64,000 nt of DNA from Desulfovibrio desulfuricans (GTDB lineage: Bacteria; Desulfobacterota; Desulfovibrionia; Desulfovibrionales; Desulfovibrionaceae): the NCBI RefSeq assembly GCF_004801255.1, contig NZ_CP036295.1, positions 310,001 to 374,000 of the forward strand, written 5' to 3'. Positions 9,383-17,781 of this stretch are shown here, piece after piece. The position numbers were made by a program, and so were the translations under genes. Each line of letters begins with the position of its first letter. Within the stretch, counting starts at the first letter, position 1. A model generated the notes under the pieces. The model did not search any database and was not told the origin of the DNA. It worked only from the letters and a program-made list of their open reading frames with translations.

Positions 9383-9426
9383 GCCTGACGCCGCGACCTC
9401 TGCGCAGACGGCTCTCACCACCCCCA

Positions 9427-9454
9427 GGGGCAGGCAGGTATGGGTTCCTGCCCC
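9427..9454 (-). terminator. Stem-loop after buk
   Basis: GGGGCAGG at 9427-9434 pairs with CCTGCCCC at 9447-9454. It lies 60 bases beyond the buk stop and before the transporter UAS. No T tract, so strength is uncertain. Confidence 0.5.
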
Positions 9455-9513
9455 CGAGGGTCTGCCTGGATGGTAGGGATGGGGCCAGGCAGTGTGGTGG
9501 GAACGGCACTGGG

Positions 9514-10590
9514 CTATTCGTGAAAGGTATGGAAGCCTTCTTCCTTGCGCAGCACGCGCAAAATACCGTAGGCCAGCGCTTCCAGCTCATTTTCACCGGG
9601 CAGAACCATAACTTCGCCCAGAAACTGTATGCGGGGAACAACCCGGTCGATGATGTAAGAGGAATTGGCGAGCGCGCCGGTAAGGACGACAATATCCACC
9701 TGTCCGTTGATAACCGCCGCCAGCGACGCAATGTGCTTTGCCACCTGATAGGTCATGCCGTCGTAGACAAGGCGGGCTTTTTCGTCGCCCTGGGCAATGC
9801 GCTGCTCGACTTCAAGTGCGTTGTTGGTGCCGAGGTAGGCCATCAGGCCGCCCTGACCGCGCGTACGCTTGGTGGCGGACAGACGGTCAAACTTGCCGGA
9901 AAAGCACAGGTCTACAAGCTGCCTGTTGGGGAGGCCGCCAGAGCGTTCGGGCGAGTAGGGGCCCTCCTCGTCGGTGATGACGTCGACCATGCGCCCCTTG
10001 TGTATGACAGTGGCGCTGATGCCCGCTCCCATGTGGCTGACGATGATGTTTTTATCCGCCAGCTTCCAGCCCTTGCTGGTTGCGGCCTTGATGGCCATGG
10101 CGCGCATGTTGAGGGCGTGGCACGAGGCCTTGCGCCTGATTTCGGGCAGGCCGGAGAGCTTGGCGATGTCTTCCATCTGGTCCATGACGACAGCGTCATA
10201 GATATACGAAGGGATGTTGAGGGGTTTGGCAATCTCGTGCGCCAGCAGGGCCCCAAGGTTTGACGCGTGGTCGTCGATGGGCCTGTGCCGTAAAAAGTCC
10301 AGCATGCCCTCGTCAACAATGTACGCGCCCTGCTGCAGGGGGGGCAGCTTGCCGCCGCGCCCGGCCACAGCCGAAAGCTGGCGCAGGTCGAAGTTTTCTT
10401 CTTTCAGCGCTTTCAGAATCGCATCCAGACGGATGGGAAACTGGGCCACGTTGCTTTCGAACACGCGCAGGGATTCCGCCGGGTGATCCACCTTTTTTTG
10501 AAACAAAAGGGACTCGTTGCGGTAAACGGCAATGCGCGTCGAGGTGGAACCGGGGTTTATGGAAAGAATGGTGTAGTTGGTATCCGCCAT
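9514..10590 (-). CDS. buk: Butyrate kinase family acyl kinase
   Basis: A 358-residue member of the ASKHA acetate/butyrate kinase family, which transfers phosphate from an acyl phosphate to ADP. The N-terminal phosphate loop INPGSTST, the central GRGGKLPP and the SHMGAGIS/GALANSSY glycine motifs are those of butyrate kinases rather than AckA. A good ribosome site (AAGGA) precedes the ATG. It is the last gene of the korABCD-ptb-buk unit and gives the ATP-forming step. Since a standard acetate kinase is also in the window (40343-41554), this enzyme most likely serves a longer, branched or dicarboxylic acyl group. Exact acyl specificity is not readable from sequence. Confidence 0.92.
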   Translation of the reverse strand: MADTNYTILSINPGSTSTRIAVYRNESLLFQKKVDHPAESLRVFESNVAQFPIRLDAILKALKEENFDLRQLSAVAGRGGKLPPLQQGAYIVDEGMLDFLRHRPIDDHASNLGALLAHEIAKPLNIPSYIYDAVVMDQMEDIAKLSGLPEIRRKASCHALNMRAMAIKAATSKGWKLADKNIIVSHMGAGISATVIHKGRMVDVITDEEGPYSPERSGGLPNRQLVDLCFSGKFDRLSATKRTRGQGGLMAYLGTNNALEVEQRIAQGDEKARLVYDGMTYQVAKHIASLAAVINGQVDIVVLTGALANSSYIIDRVVPRIQFLGEVMVLPGENELEALAYGILRVLRKEEGFHTFHE

Positions 10591-10639
10591 GTCATATCCT
10601 TATGGGCAAATTGTAATGCTCTCGCTGTTGTCGGCCGCC

Positions 10640-10668
10640 GCGCCGCAGCGGAAAAAGTCATGCGGCGC
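10640..10668 (-). repeat. Intercistronic stem-loop between ptb and buk
   Basis: GCGCCGCA (10640-10647) pairs with TGCGGCGC (10661-10668) in the 145-base gap between ptb and buk; an outer GCCGCC/GGCGGC pairing is also possible. It could adjust mRNA stability or relative expression of the two genes. Confidence 0.5.
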
Positions 10669-10735
10669 GACAGCCCGGCGGCTGCGAGTAAAAGGGCACG
10701 TGCGGCATAGGCCCATGGAGCCTTGCAGCCAGCGG

Positions 10736-11641
10736 TTAGCCAGCTGCGGAGGCCGCCAGAACCATGGTCCTGAATTTGTCTTCGGCGCTGGCCGCGCGTG
10801 AATTGAGAACAACAGGAACCCTGCCGCCCACCACAATGCCGGCGGTCAGGGCGTTGGCCGTATGCCGCAGGCATTTTATGAGCACGTTGGCGGTGACGAT
10901 GTTGGGGCACACCAAAAGGTCGGCATCGCCCGCAACGGGGCTGTCGTATCCCTTGGTGGCCGCCGACTCTGCGCATACCGCCAGATCGTAGGATATGGGG
11001 CCTTCAAGCAGGCAGCCGGTGATCTGGCCCTTTTTGTTCATTTCCTTCAGGGCGGCGGCGTCCACGCTCTCGGGCATTTTTTCGTTGACGGTCTCGGCAG
11101 ATGCCAGCACCGCCACCTTGGGGTTGTCGATGCCCATGCGTGCAAGGGCATCCACCGCGTTTTGAATAATGTCGCGCTTTTGTTCAAGCGACGGCGCGAT
11201 GTTGATGGCCGCGTCGCACAGGGCCAGCAGCTTGGGATAGGTGGCAACCTGCACAATGTTCATGTGCGAGATAAGCCGCCCGGTGCGAAAGCCGGTTTCT
11301 TCCTTGAACAGACCCTTGAGCAGCACGCCAGTCTGGATCAGCCCCTTGAGGATAAAGTCGGCCTGTCCATTTTTGACCGCCAGACCGGCACCTGTGGCTG
11401 ACTCCTGCGGCGAACCTGTTTCGACGATGGGGTAGGCGTCGCCCTTGAGGCCCACCGCCTCCAGCTTGGCGGCGATCTCCTGCCGCTTGCCAAAAAGCAG
11501 CGGCTCAACCAGCCCCACCTCGGCAGCGTGGCGTACGGCCTCCAGCACATGCTCGTCCGCGGCTTCCACCACGGCTACCTTGCACTTGCGGGCCTTGCCC
11601 ATAACGGCCGCTTCAAGCTCATCAAAACTTTTGTATTTCAT
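10736..11641 (-). CDS. ptb: Phosphate acyltransferase of the phosphotransbutyrylase family
   Basis: A 301-residue protein of the Pta/Ptb family, which exchanges the CoA of an acyl-CoA for phosphate. Length and the lack of the N-terminal P-loop and DRTGG domains set it apart from the 704-residue Pta at 41720-43834 and match phosphate butyryltransferase. Family stretches such as FILKGLIQTGVLLKGL, GRLISHMNIVQ and the glycine-rich GDADLLVCPNIVTANVL are present. The start at 11641 has GGAG seven bases upstream; an in-frame extension to 11683 lacks support. It sits 16 bases after korD and before buk, so the acyl-CoA made by KorABCD would pass to Ptb and then Buk. Confidence 0.92.
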   Translation of the reverse strand: MKYKSFDELEAAVMGKARKCKVAVVEAADEHVLEAVRHAAEVGLVEPLLFGKRQEIAAKLEAVGLKGDAYPIVETGSPQESATGAGLAVKNGQADFILKGLIQTGVLLKGLFKEETGFRTGRLISHMNIVQVATYPKLLALCDAAINIAPSLEQKRDIIQNAVDALARMGIDNPKVAVLASAETVNEKMPESVDAAALKEMNKKGQITGCLLEGPISYDLAVCAESAATKGYDSPVAGDADLLVCPNIVTANVLIKCLRHTANALTAGIVVGGRVPVVLNSRAASAEDKFRTMVLAASAAG

Positions 11642-11657
11642 GGCTGACTCCGGCCGA

Positions 11658-11882
11658 TTACTTTTCCAGAACCTCAACAGCAAAGTCGGGGCAGACCATC
11701 ATGCAGGTGCGGCAGCCAATGCATGCCTGCGCATTGACGGCGGTCATATAGAGATAGCCCGCCGCGTTGTATTCGGAGCCGAAGTCATAGACAGACTTTG
11801 GGCAAAGCTCTTTGCAGTAGCCGCAGCCCTTGCAAAGCACGGCATCCACCTGAACTTCAAAGTTTTTCTTTTCCTCGCTCAT
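11658..11882 (-). CDS. korD: 2-oxoacid:ferredoxin oxidoreductase, ferredoxin-like delta subunit
   Basis: A 74-residue ferredoxin with two CxxCxxCxxxCP clusters (CKGCGYCKELCP and CIGCRTCMMVCP), so two [4Fe-4S] centres. It is the electron-accepting subunit of the four-part enzyme. Its ATG overlaps the stop of korC by four bases (ATGA), indicating translational coupling. No other role is needed to explain it, although it could also feed electrons to a soluble ferredoxin. Confidence 0.92.
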   Translation of the reverse strand: MSEEKKNFEVQVDAVLCKGCGYCKELCPKSVYDFGSEYNAAGYLYMTAVNAQACIGCRTCMMVCPDFAVEVLEK

Positions 11883-12412
11883 CTGTTTCCTCCCCGGGCG
11901 GCTTCGGCAGCGGCAGCACCCCGCCTGATCACTTCCATGTTAATCTTGGCCACATCGGGTTTGCCCTTGCGCTCGGCGATGCCCAGCAGCACCTCCAGCG
12001 GCAGGGCGCCGGTCAGGGCCATGGCCGCGCCAAGCCCGGCAAGGTTGGCCGACTTGGGAGCGCCAAGCTCGTGGGCGATTTCGGTCATGGGTATGCCGAT
12101 CCAGTTTTTCATCTGGCGGGGCTTCATGAGCGAGGTGTCGTAAACAACCGGGGAGACGGCATTGTCGTACCGCGTGCCCACAACCTCGTTCAGCGCGATG
12201 ATCAGGTTGGGTTTTACGGCCTGCTGAAAAAGGATTTCTTCCTCATCCATCAGCACTTCGGCGCTGATAAAGCCGCCGCGCTGCGAGATGCCGTACGACT
12301 GGGTCTGCACCACGTTTTTGCCGTCCTTGATGGCAGCCTCGGCCAGGAATGATGCGCAAAACACAAGGCCCTGTCCGCCGGTGCCCGCCATGAGAAATTC
12401 ATAATGGGCCAT
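11879..12412 (-). CDS. korC: 2-oxoacid:ferredoxin oxidoreductase, gamma subunit
   Basis: A 177-residue gamma-type subunit of the POR/KOR superfamily. It begins MAHYEFLMAGTGGQGLV, with the GxGGQG nucleotide/CoA-side motif, and keeps the family SYGISQRGGFISAEV stretch. The ATG at 12412 lies one base after the korB stop, with a GGAGG ribosome site inside the korB end. The open frame extends 45 residues upstream but that part is korB in another frame. It pairs with korD in a four-base overlap. Confidence 0.92.
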   Translation of the reverse strand: MAHYEFLMAGTGGQGLVFCASFLAEAAIKDGKNVVQTQSYGISQRGGFISAEVLMDEEEILFQQAVKPNLIIALNEVVGTRYDNAVSPVVYDTSLMKPRQMKNWIGIPMTEIAHELGAPKSANLAGLGAAMALTGALPLEVLLGIAERKGKPDVAKINMEVIRRGAAAAEAARGGNR

Positions 12413-12413
12413 G

Positions 12414-13244
12414 CTACTTTCCTCCCTTGGCGGCCATGATCGCCGCGCGCTCGGCCTCGTAGCGAGTGTTGAAATCGTGAACGTCCTTGTCGGCAATGAC
12501 GCCGGTGACAAAATAGCCAAGCTCGGCGGCGTTTTCGATGGAGTCAAACTTGGCCTGCGAAACGGCTTTTTCCTTGAGATTGCGCAGCATGTCCACCGGC
12601 TGCTTCATCTTGTTGCGGGGGCCGAACAGCGTTGAGCAGGGGCTCATGGCCTCGATGAGCGAGAAGCCCTTTTTCTGGATGCCCGCGACAATGCGGTTTT
12701 TGAGGCGCATGCCGCTGGTGACCGATTCGCGGGCCACAAAGTTGGCCCCAGCCGCGCGCACCAGGTCGCATACGTCAAAGCCGCGCTCGGGGTTGCCGCC
12801 AATGGACGTGCTGGTGATAGCCCCGCTGGGCGTGGTTGCCGAATACTGGCCGCCGGTCATGCCGTAGTTCAGGTTGTTTACGATGATGGCGGTAAGATCC
12901 ATGTTGCGGCGGGCCGTATGGATAAGGTGGTTGCCGCCGATGGTGGTGCCGTCGCCGTCGCCCATAAGCACAATGACGTTGAGCTTGGGATTGGCCGCCT
13001 TGGCGCCGGTGGCGTAGGTGAGGGCGCGGCCATGGGTCACATGCAGGGCGTTGGCCATGATGTAATCGTCAGCCTTGCCCCAGCAGCCGATGCCGGTGAC
13101 GATGAGCACTTCTTCCTTTTTGAAATTCAGCTCGTCCATGGCGCACAAAAGCGCATTTAAAACAATGCCGTTGCCGCAGCCCGCACACCACATGAGGGGC
13201 AGCGCCGCTTTATTGAGAAGCGAGCGTGAAATAGCCTGTGCCAT
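12414..13244 (-). CDS. korB: 2-oxoacid:ferredoxin oxidoreductase, beta (thiamine diphosphate) subunit
   Basis: A 276-residue subunit that carries thiamine diphosphate. The ThDP/Mg motif is visible as GDGDGTTIG followed by NNLNYGMTGGQ, and the N-terminal CAGCGNG holds cysteines that ligate a cluster in related enzymes. AAGGAG lies seven bases before the ATG. It starts twelve bases after korA stops. The beta chain alone does not discriminate among 2-oxoglutarate, branched-chain oxoacid or other oxoacid substrates. Confidence 0.93.
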   Translation of the reverse strand: MAQAISRSLLNKAALPLMWCAGCGNGIVLNALLCAMDELNFKKEEVLIVTGIGCWGKADDYIMANALHVTHGRALTYATGAKAANPKLNVIVLMGDGDGTTIGGNHLIHTARRNMDLTAIIVNNLNYGMTGGQYSATTPSGAITSTSIGGNPERGFDVCDLVRAAGANFVARESVTSGMRLKNRIVAGIQKKGFSLIEAMSPCSTLFGPRNKMKQPVDMLRNLKEKAVSQAKFDSIENAAELGYFVTGVIADKDVHDFNTRYEAERAAIMAAKGGK

Positions 13245-13256
13245 TATAATTCTCCT

Positions 13257-14384
13257 TTACTTCAAGGCGGCTGCAATCTGGGCGGGGGTCATGATGCTGC
13301 CGTTATAGCTGTTAACCCCTACAACCAGCGACGGATCCGGCACATACTTTTTCACTTCTCCTGCCAGCTGGCCGGAGTAGTTCATTTCGGCAACAATGAC
13401 GCGCTTGGCCTTGCGCGAGGCTTCGCGCACTTCGGCATCGGCAAAGGGCCACAAGGTCTGCAGCTGCAGAACGCCCACCTTGCCGCCGCTGGCATTGGCC
13501 TCGCGCGCAACGCTGCGGGCGGCGCGGGTTACCACGCCCGAGGTGACAATGAGGGTCTCGCAGTCTTTTTCGCCAAAATAGCGGGTCATGACTATTTCAT
13601 CCCGCCCCCTGGCAAGCTTGGTGTGCAGCTGGGCGACCCTGCGGCCTGCATTTTCGGGCGTATTGCAGCTAAAGCCGTTTTCGCCGTGCATGGAGCTCGT
13701 GACGTGAAACACGTATTCGCTGCCATAGCTGGCCAGAGGGGCAACGGCCCCTTCGTCAAAGCAAAAGGGCTTATAGTCGGCGGGGGCGCAGCCCGGCTTG
13801 GTCCGCTCAACCACCTCGACCTCGCCCGGTTCGGGGATGACGAGGTTTTCGCGCATGTGGCCGCAGACTTCTTCAGGGGCCATGATGACCGGTACGCGGT
13901 ATTTTTCGGACAGGTTGAAGGCTTTGACCGTGAGGTCAAAACATTCCTGCACTGAGGCGGGGGTAAGGGCGATGACTTCCTGGTCGCCATGGCGTCCCCA
14001 GCGCAGCTGCATGATGTCGGACTGGGCCGGTTTGGTGGCAAGGCCTGTGGACGGGCCAGACCGCTGCACGTTAATCACCACCACGGGCACTTCGCCCATG
14101 GTCGCCATGCCCAGGTTTTCCTGCATAAGCGAAAATCCGGGCCCGCTGGTGGCCGTAAACGCCTTAACGCCAGCCAGCGACGAGCCCACAATGGCGCCCA
14201 TGCTCGCCAGCTCGTCTTCCATCTGCATGAACACGCCCCCAAGCTTGGGCAATTCGCGCGAGGCTATTTCAGCTATTTCGGACGAAGGCGTGATGGGGTA
14301 CCCAGCGTAGAACCGTGCTCCGGCGTAAAACGCGCCTTGTGCTATGGCAGCGTTACCCTGGATGAGCTTGCTCTGTTTTTTCAT
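13257..14384 (-). CDS. korA: 2-oxoacid:ferredoxin oxidoreductase, alpha subunit
   Basis: A 375-residue alpha chain with the pyrimidine-binding region GYPITPSSEIAE and the strongly conserved EDELASMGAIVGSS and TATSGPGFSLMQENLG blocks. It is closest in pattern to KorA/VorB rather than to single-chain POR. Start at 14384 (MKKQSKLIQGN) aligns with the family; GAGG lies rather far upstream (12 bases), and frames further upstream lack any ribosome site. First gene of the korABCD-ptb-buk unit, behind a sigma-54 promoter at 14607-14621 and a 210-base leader. Oxidises an unknown 2-oxo acid to acyl-CoA, CO2 and reduced ferredoxin. Confidence 0.92.
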   Translation of the reverse strand: MKKQSKLIQGNAAIAQGAFYAGARFYAGYPITPSSEIAEIASRELPKLGGVFMQMEDELASMGAIVGSSLAGVKAFTATSGPGFSLMQENLGMATMGEVPVVVINVQRSGPSTGLATKPAQSDIMQLRWGRHGDQEVIALTPASVQECFDLTVKAFNLSEKYRVPVIMAPEEVCGHMRENLVIPEPGEVEVVERTKPGCAPADYKPFCFDEGAVAPLASYGSEYVFHVTSSMHGENGFSCNTPENAGRRVAQLHTKLARGRDEIVMTRYFGEKDCETLIVTSGVVTRAARSVAREANASGGKVGVLQLQTLWPFADAEVREASRKAKRVIVAEMNYSGQLAGEVKKYVPDPSLVVGVNSYNGSIMTPAQIAAALK

Positions 14385-14570
14385 TGCTTTTATAAACCTC
14401 GTTTCCGTTGTAGTGCCACCAATTATCATTTCTGCCATGTAAAAGATGTTTTTGCGCGCTACTTGCGGTAACATTATTGTGAGCTACCGCATTTTTTGCT
14501 GTTAATTGATGGTGTAGTCATGTTATTGCGTGGCAAATACAAATATTTTTTGTGCAAATGATGAATATAT

Positions 14571-14585
14571 AAAGTATATAAATTC
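14571..14585 (-). repeat. 15-bp leader motif shared by korA and oxidase units (copy 1)
   Basis: AAAGTATATAAATTC here is identical to 17650-17664. Both lie between a sigma-54 promoter and the first start codon. On the minus strand it contains TATACT, so a secondary sigma-70 -10 is one reading; an operator is another. Confidence 0.5.
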
Positions 14586-14606
14586 AATATTTGCAGTATG
14601 CTGATA

Positions 14607-14621
14607 GCAAGTAACATGCCA
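14607..14621 (-). promoter_or_regulatory. Sigma-54 (-24/-12) promoter of korABCD-ptb-buk
   Basis: Minus strand reads TGGCATGTTACTTGC, an almost consensus sigma-54 site with GG-N10-GC. Predicted start is about 210 bases before korA. An upstream element lies at 14705-14720. Confidence 0.85.
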
Positions 14622-14704
14622 TGCTGCGCAGTTTTGTATCATGCTTAAACCGCTGACTTTTTTTTACAGTGCGGCGCTGTGGCGCACGCCACGAATCTTG
14701 TGGC

Positions 14705-14720
14705 GTTGCAAAAGTTAACG
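14705..14720 (-). promoter_or_regulatory. Candidate enhancer (UAS), korA copy
   Basis: Minus strand reads CGTTAACTTTTGCAAC. It matches the oxidase-gene copy at 15 of 16 positions and lies 83 bases behind the -24 element. A second TTAACGTT occurs at 14736-14743, perhaps a partial second site, and an inverted repeat CGCCAC/GTGGCG lies at 14687-14705. Confidence 0.65.
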
Positions 14721-14827
14721 TTGTTGGCATGTTTTTTAACGTTCGTCCTGGCCGCAGTTCGCGCTCAAAAGCTTTTTGAATAACTGGTGGTTGTTGACCT
14801 GGCTGCGGCGGCTGACATGGGCATCAC

Positions 14828-14914
14828 CCCCCGCGGGCATGCTTGCTGTGCAGATGGCTCAATCCACAGCGGCGCACGCCCGCGGGGGCCGCCGTGCCGT
14901 CTTAACGGCACGGC
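14828..14914 (-). terminator. Two consecutive stem-loops after the Fe-S oxidase gene
   Basis: Directly after the stop at 14922, GCCGTGCCGT/ACGGCACGGC (14891-14914) forms a four-base-loop hairpin. Next comes a larger structure with 11-bp arms CCCCCGCGGGC (14828-14838) and GCCCGCGGGGG (14878-14888) and an inner GCTGTG/CACAGC pair. They separate the oxidase unit from the korA control region. No T tract follows either. Confidence 0.6.
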
Positions 14915-14921
14915 CTGGGGG

Positions 14922-16190
14922 TTAAAGTCCGTATGCCTTGGCGAGCAGCTCAGCCGTATGCAGTACGCGCACGTTTGACCCGCGGTGGCTCAGCCCGTCG
15001 ATGATCTGCATCTTGCAGGCCGAGCAGCCCGTGGCCACAATGTCTGCGCCGGTGGCCAGGATGTCGCTGGTTTTATCTGCCAGTATCTGCTGCGACAGGT
15101 CGTAGTGCGTGGCGCTGAACGTGCCCGCGCAGCCGCAGCAGACATCGGGGCGGCTCATCTCTTCAAAGCGCAGCCCCGGAATGGCGCGGATAAGACAGCG
15201 TGGTTGTTTGGAAACGCCCATGCCGCGCACCAGATGGCAGGCGTCGTGGTAGGTCGCCTTGAGAGGGATGTTTTGCACGTAAGGAACCGGGCCGAGCTTG
15301 AGCAGAAAGTCGGAGAAGTCAAAAACCTTGTCCTTGAATCCCTGCCAGGCCGAGAGGGCGCTGCTGTCCTGCAGCACCTCGCCGTATTCCTTGCTGAGCG
15401 CCGAGCCGCATGTGGCGCAGCCGGTAATTACCGCGTCAAAGCTGCCACGGGAGAGTATGCGTACGTTGTTTTCGGCCAGCAGGGCCGCACCGTCAAAATC
15501 GCCGGACGAAAACAGGGGCGTGCCGCAGCACTGCAGATTGTCCAGCAGGTGCACTTCCACGCCGTTGGTCACCAGCACGTCGATAAGGGCTTTGCCCGCG
15601 TTGACGTACACATAGCTGAGCATACAGCCGGGGAAAAACGCCACCCGCGCCCGGGTTGCGCCGTGGGGCGTGCTGATTGCGGGTACTATCTTGCGCAGGG
15701 GCTTGTCGGCCAGCGCCGGAACAACGCGGCGCAGGTTCAGGCCGGCAGCGGGGATGGGGATGCGCGAAACCTTGCCCGCGCCATTTTCGGTGTTCTTAAA
15801 CAGCATGGACTGAAACGGCCTGCCGTGCGACATGGCCATGTCAAACAGCCGCCCCTTGGTGACCGCCTTGAAGGCAATGGCTTTAGCCGCAGGCAGCTGG
15901 CCTTCTTCCTTCATCTTGCGGCGCAGGGCCATGATGAGGTCGGTGGTATTGACGCCTGAAGGGCAGATGGCCTTGCAGCGCATGCACAGGGTACAGCGCG
16001 CCGCCAGCTCCATGAGCGCCTTGGTGGGCTTGACCGTGCCGTCTGCCAGTGAACGCAGCAAAAATAGCTTGCCGCGCGAAGAGTTGGATTCTTCGTGGGT
16101 TTTGCCGTAGACAGGGCAAATGGTAAGACATTGGCCGCACCGGGTGCATTTGAGGGCAGCTGCTTTCAACTCGTCCAGAGACTTGCTCAT
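14922..16190 (-). CDS. Fe-S subunit of a 2-hydroxyacid oxidase (GlcF/lactate dehydrogenase Fe-S like)
   Basis: A 422-residue protein with two [4Fe-4S] motifs near the N-terminus (CTRCGQCLTICP and CTLCMRCKAICP), followed by two cysteine-rich CCG domains (CCGTPLF and CCGCAGTF regions) of the heterodisulfide-reductase/GlpC/GlcF type. It would accept electrons from the FAD subunit encoded upstream and pass them to the membrane quinone pool or another carrier. Its ATG overlaps the FAD subunit stop by four bases. GGAGG precedes the start. In other Desulfovibrio strains a similar pair lies beside por, pta and ackA and serves lactate; here it lies beside korA instead. Confidence 0.9.
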   Translation of the reverse strand: MSKSLDELKAAALKCTRCGQCLTICPVYGKTHEESNSSRGKLFLLRSLADGTVKPTKALMELAARCTLCMRCKAICPSGVNTTDLIMALRRKMKEEGQLPAAKAIAFKAVTKGRLFDMAMSHGRPFQSMLFKNTENGAGKVSRIPIPAAGLNLRRVVPALADKPLRKIVPAISTPHGATRARVAFFPGCMLSYVYVNAGKALIDVLVTNGVEVHLLDNLQCCGTPLFSSGDFDGAALLAENNVRILSRGSFDAVITGCATCGSALSKEYGEVLQDSSALSAWQGFKDKVFDFSDFLLKLGPVPYVQNIPLKATYHDACHLVRGMGVSKQPRCLIRAIPGLRFEEMSRPDVCCGCAGTFSATHYDLSQQILADKTSDILATGADIVATGCSACKMQIIDGLSHRGSNVRVLHTAELLAKAYGL

Positions 16191-17578
16191 GCCTGGCCTC
16201 CGAAGATGCAGCCGGGATTCAGGATGTTGTTGGGATCAAGGGCTTTTTTGATGGCCCGCATGGCCCCGACCTGCGCTTCACCCAGCTGCTTGGTGATATA
16301 GGGCGCTTTTTCGCGACCCACGCCGTGCTCGGCAGAGACTGTTCCGCCCATCTTGATGATTTCGTAATGGAATTCCGAGCGTGCCTTGGCGGCGGTCTTC
16401 TTTTCTTCATCCGAGTTAAAGAAGAAGTGCGGGTGGATGTTGCCGTCGCCAGCATGCCCCTGACAGCTCACCTTGATGCCGTACTTTTTGCCCACTTCAA
16501 ACAGGGTGTGCACAGCCAGGGCAAGCTTGTTGATGGGCACTGCGGGGTCGCCGCCCAAACGGCCTTTGGCCACGCGCGCCAGAGCGGGCAGGCCCGACCG
16601 GCGGGCAACCCACAGTTGCTCCGCCTCTTCGGCGGTTTCGGCCACGTGAAAGTCCACCATGCCCAGCTGCTCGCAAACCTGGCGGATAGCTTCCACCTGC
16701 GGCTTGAGGGTAGAGACGTCGCCGTCCACCTCGATCAGCAGCATGGCCCCAGCATCTACCGGCAAGCCCGCGTGGGTGTAATCTTCCACCGCGCGGATCA
16801 GGGTCTGCTCCTGAAACTCCATGATGGAGGGCACCACGCCGCTGGTCATGATGGCCGACACGGCCTTGGCGGCGTTTTCGATGTTGTTGAAGGCGACGCG
16901 CATGGCGCGTTTGGCCTGCGGCAGGGGGATGAGCTTGAGGGTGATCTCGGTAATGACGCCAAGCGTACCCTCAGAACCAGTGAAAAGCTGGGTCAGATTG
17001 TAGCCTGTCACGTCCTTGATGCACTTGCCGCCCGCGCGGATGATCTCGCCTGAGGCCAGCACGACCTGCAAGCCCGTAACGTAACTCTTGGTGGTGCCGT
17101 ACTTGACGCACTGCAGGCCGCCCGCGTCCGTGGCGACGTTTCCGCCAATGGAAGAAAACGTAAAACTGGCAGGGTCCGGGGGGTACATGAGGTCGTGCGC
17201 AGCGGCCGCTTTTTTGATGTCGGCGGTGATAGCGCCAGGGCCGACAACCGCCATCAGGGTTTCGGGCTCAATGTTGATGGAATTCATGCGCTGCATGGAA
17301 AGGATGATGGAGTTGTCGCTCTCAGGGATGGCGTTTACGCTCAGGCCGCTTCCCTGCGATCGCGCGACAACGCTGATTTTGTTTTGGTTGCAGAAGCCGA
17401 CAATCTTGCCAACTTCCTCGGCAGTGCCGGGCAGTGCGATCAGCATGGGCAGAAAGGCTGAAGGGGCTGCCCCTCCCGCGTTGTACGTGTAACAAACGAG
17501 GTCTTCCTGCTTGGTGAGCATATTCTTTTCACCGATAAATGAAGCGATATGCGTGCGAACGTCCTCTTTTGTCAGCAT
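16187..17578 (-). CDS. FAD-linked 2-hydroxyacid dehydrogenase (GlcD/LDH type)
   Basis: A 463-residue flavoprotein of the vanillyl-alcohol-oxidase fold. The PCMH FAD-binding region (residues 40-220) has VVARSQGSGLSVNAIP, GPGAITADIKKA and GGNVATDAGGLQCVKYG; the C-terminal FAD-oxidase region ends with the family GHAGDGNIHPHFF and EHGVGREK motifs. It should oxidise a D-2-hydroxy acid (D-lactate, glycolate or 2-hydroxyglutarate type) to the 2-oxo acid. GAGGAGG precedes the ATG. It forms a two-gene unit with the overlapping Fe-S subunit, driven by the sigma-54 promoter at 17782-17796. D-lactate is the default guess by family, but the korABCD-ptb-buk neighbours and shared promoter elements argue for another hydroxy acid. 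Confidence 0.9.
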   Translation of the reverse strand: MLTKEDVRTHIASFIGEKNMLTKQEDLVCYTYNAGGAAPSAFLPMLIALPGTAEEVGKIVGFCNQNKISVVARSQGSGLSVNAIPESDNSIILSMQRMNSINIEPETLMAVVGPGAITADIKKAAAAHDLMYPPDPASFTFSSIGGNVATDAGGLQCVKYGTTKSYVTGLQVVLASGEIIRAGGKCIKDVTGYNLTQLFTGSEGTLGVITEITLKLIPLPQAKRAMRVAFNNIENAAKAVSAIMTSGVVPSIMEFQEQTLIRAVEDYTHAGLPVDAGAMLLIEVDGDVSTLKPQVEAIRQVCEQLGMVDFHVAETAEEAEQLWVARRSGLPALARVAKGRLGGDPAVPINKLALAVHTLFEVGKKYGIKVSCQGHAGDGNIHPHFFFNSDEEKKTAAKARSEFHYEIIKMGGTVSAEHGVGREKAPYITKQLGEAQVGAMRAIKKALDPNNILNPGCIFGGQA

Positions 17579-17649
17579 TTTTCCTCCTCGCTATCCGCAC
17601 CGATGCGGTGTACTGAAATTTTATGAAGCTCTGTAAACACCAGCCGATA

Positions 17650-17664
17650 AAAGTATATAAATTC
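17650..17664 (-). repeat. 15-bp leader motif shared by korA and oxidase units (copy 2)
   Basis: AAAGTATATAAATTC, identical to 14571-14585, in the leader of the FAD oxidase gene. It is about 120 bases downstream of the -12 element here but only about 22 bases in the korA copy, so it is not a fixed part of the sigma-54 promoter. Confidence 0.5.
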
Positions 17665-17781
17665 TGTAAACTACGATGCCATATCTAATCATATCGCGCG
17701 GATACAGCGCATATGTCAGACCGGTTGCCGCGTGGCGCAGCGGCCGTTATCGGAAATGCAACCGTTCTGTCACAAGAACAA

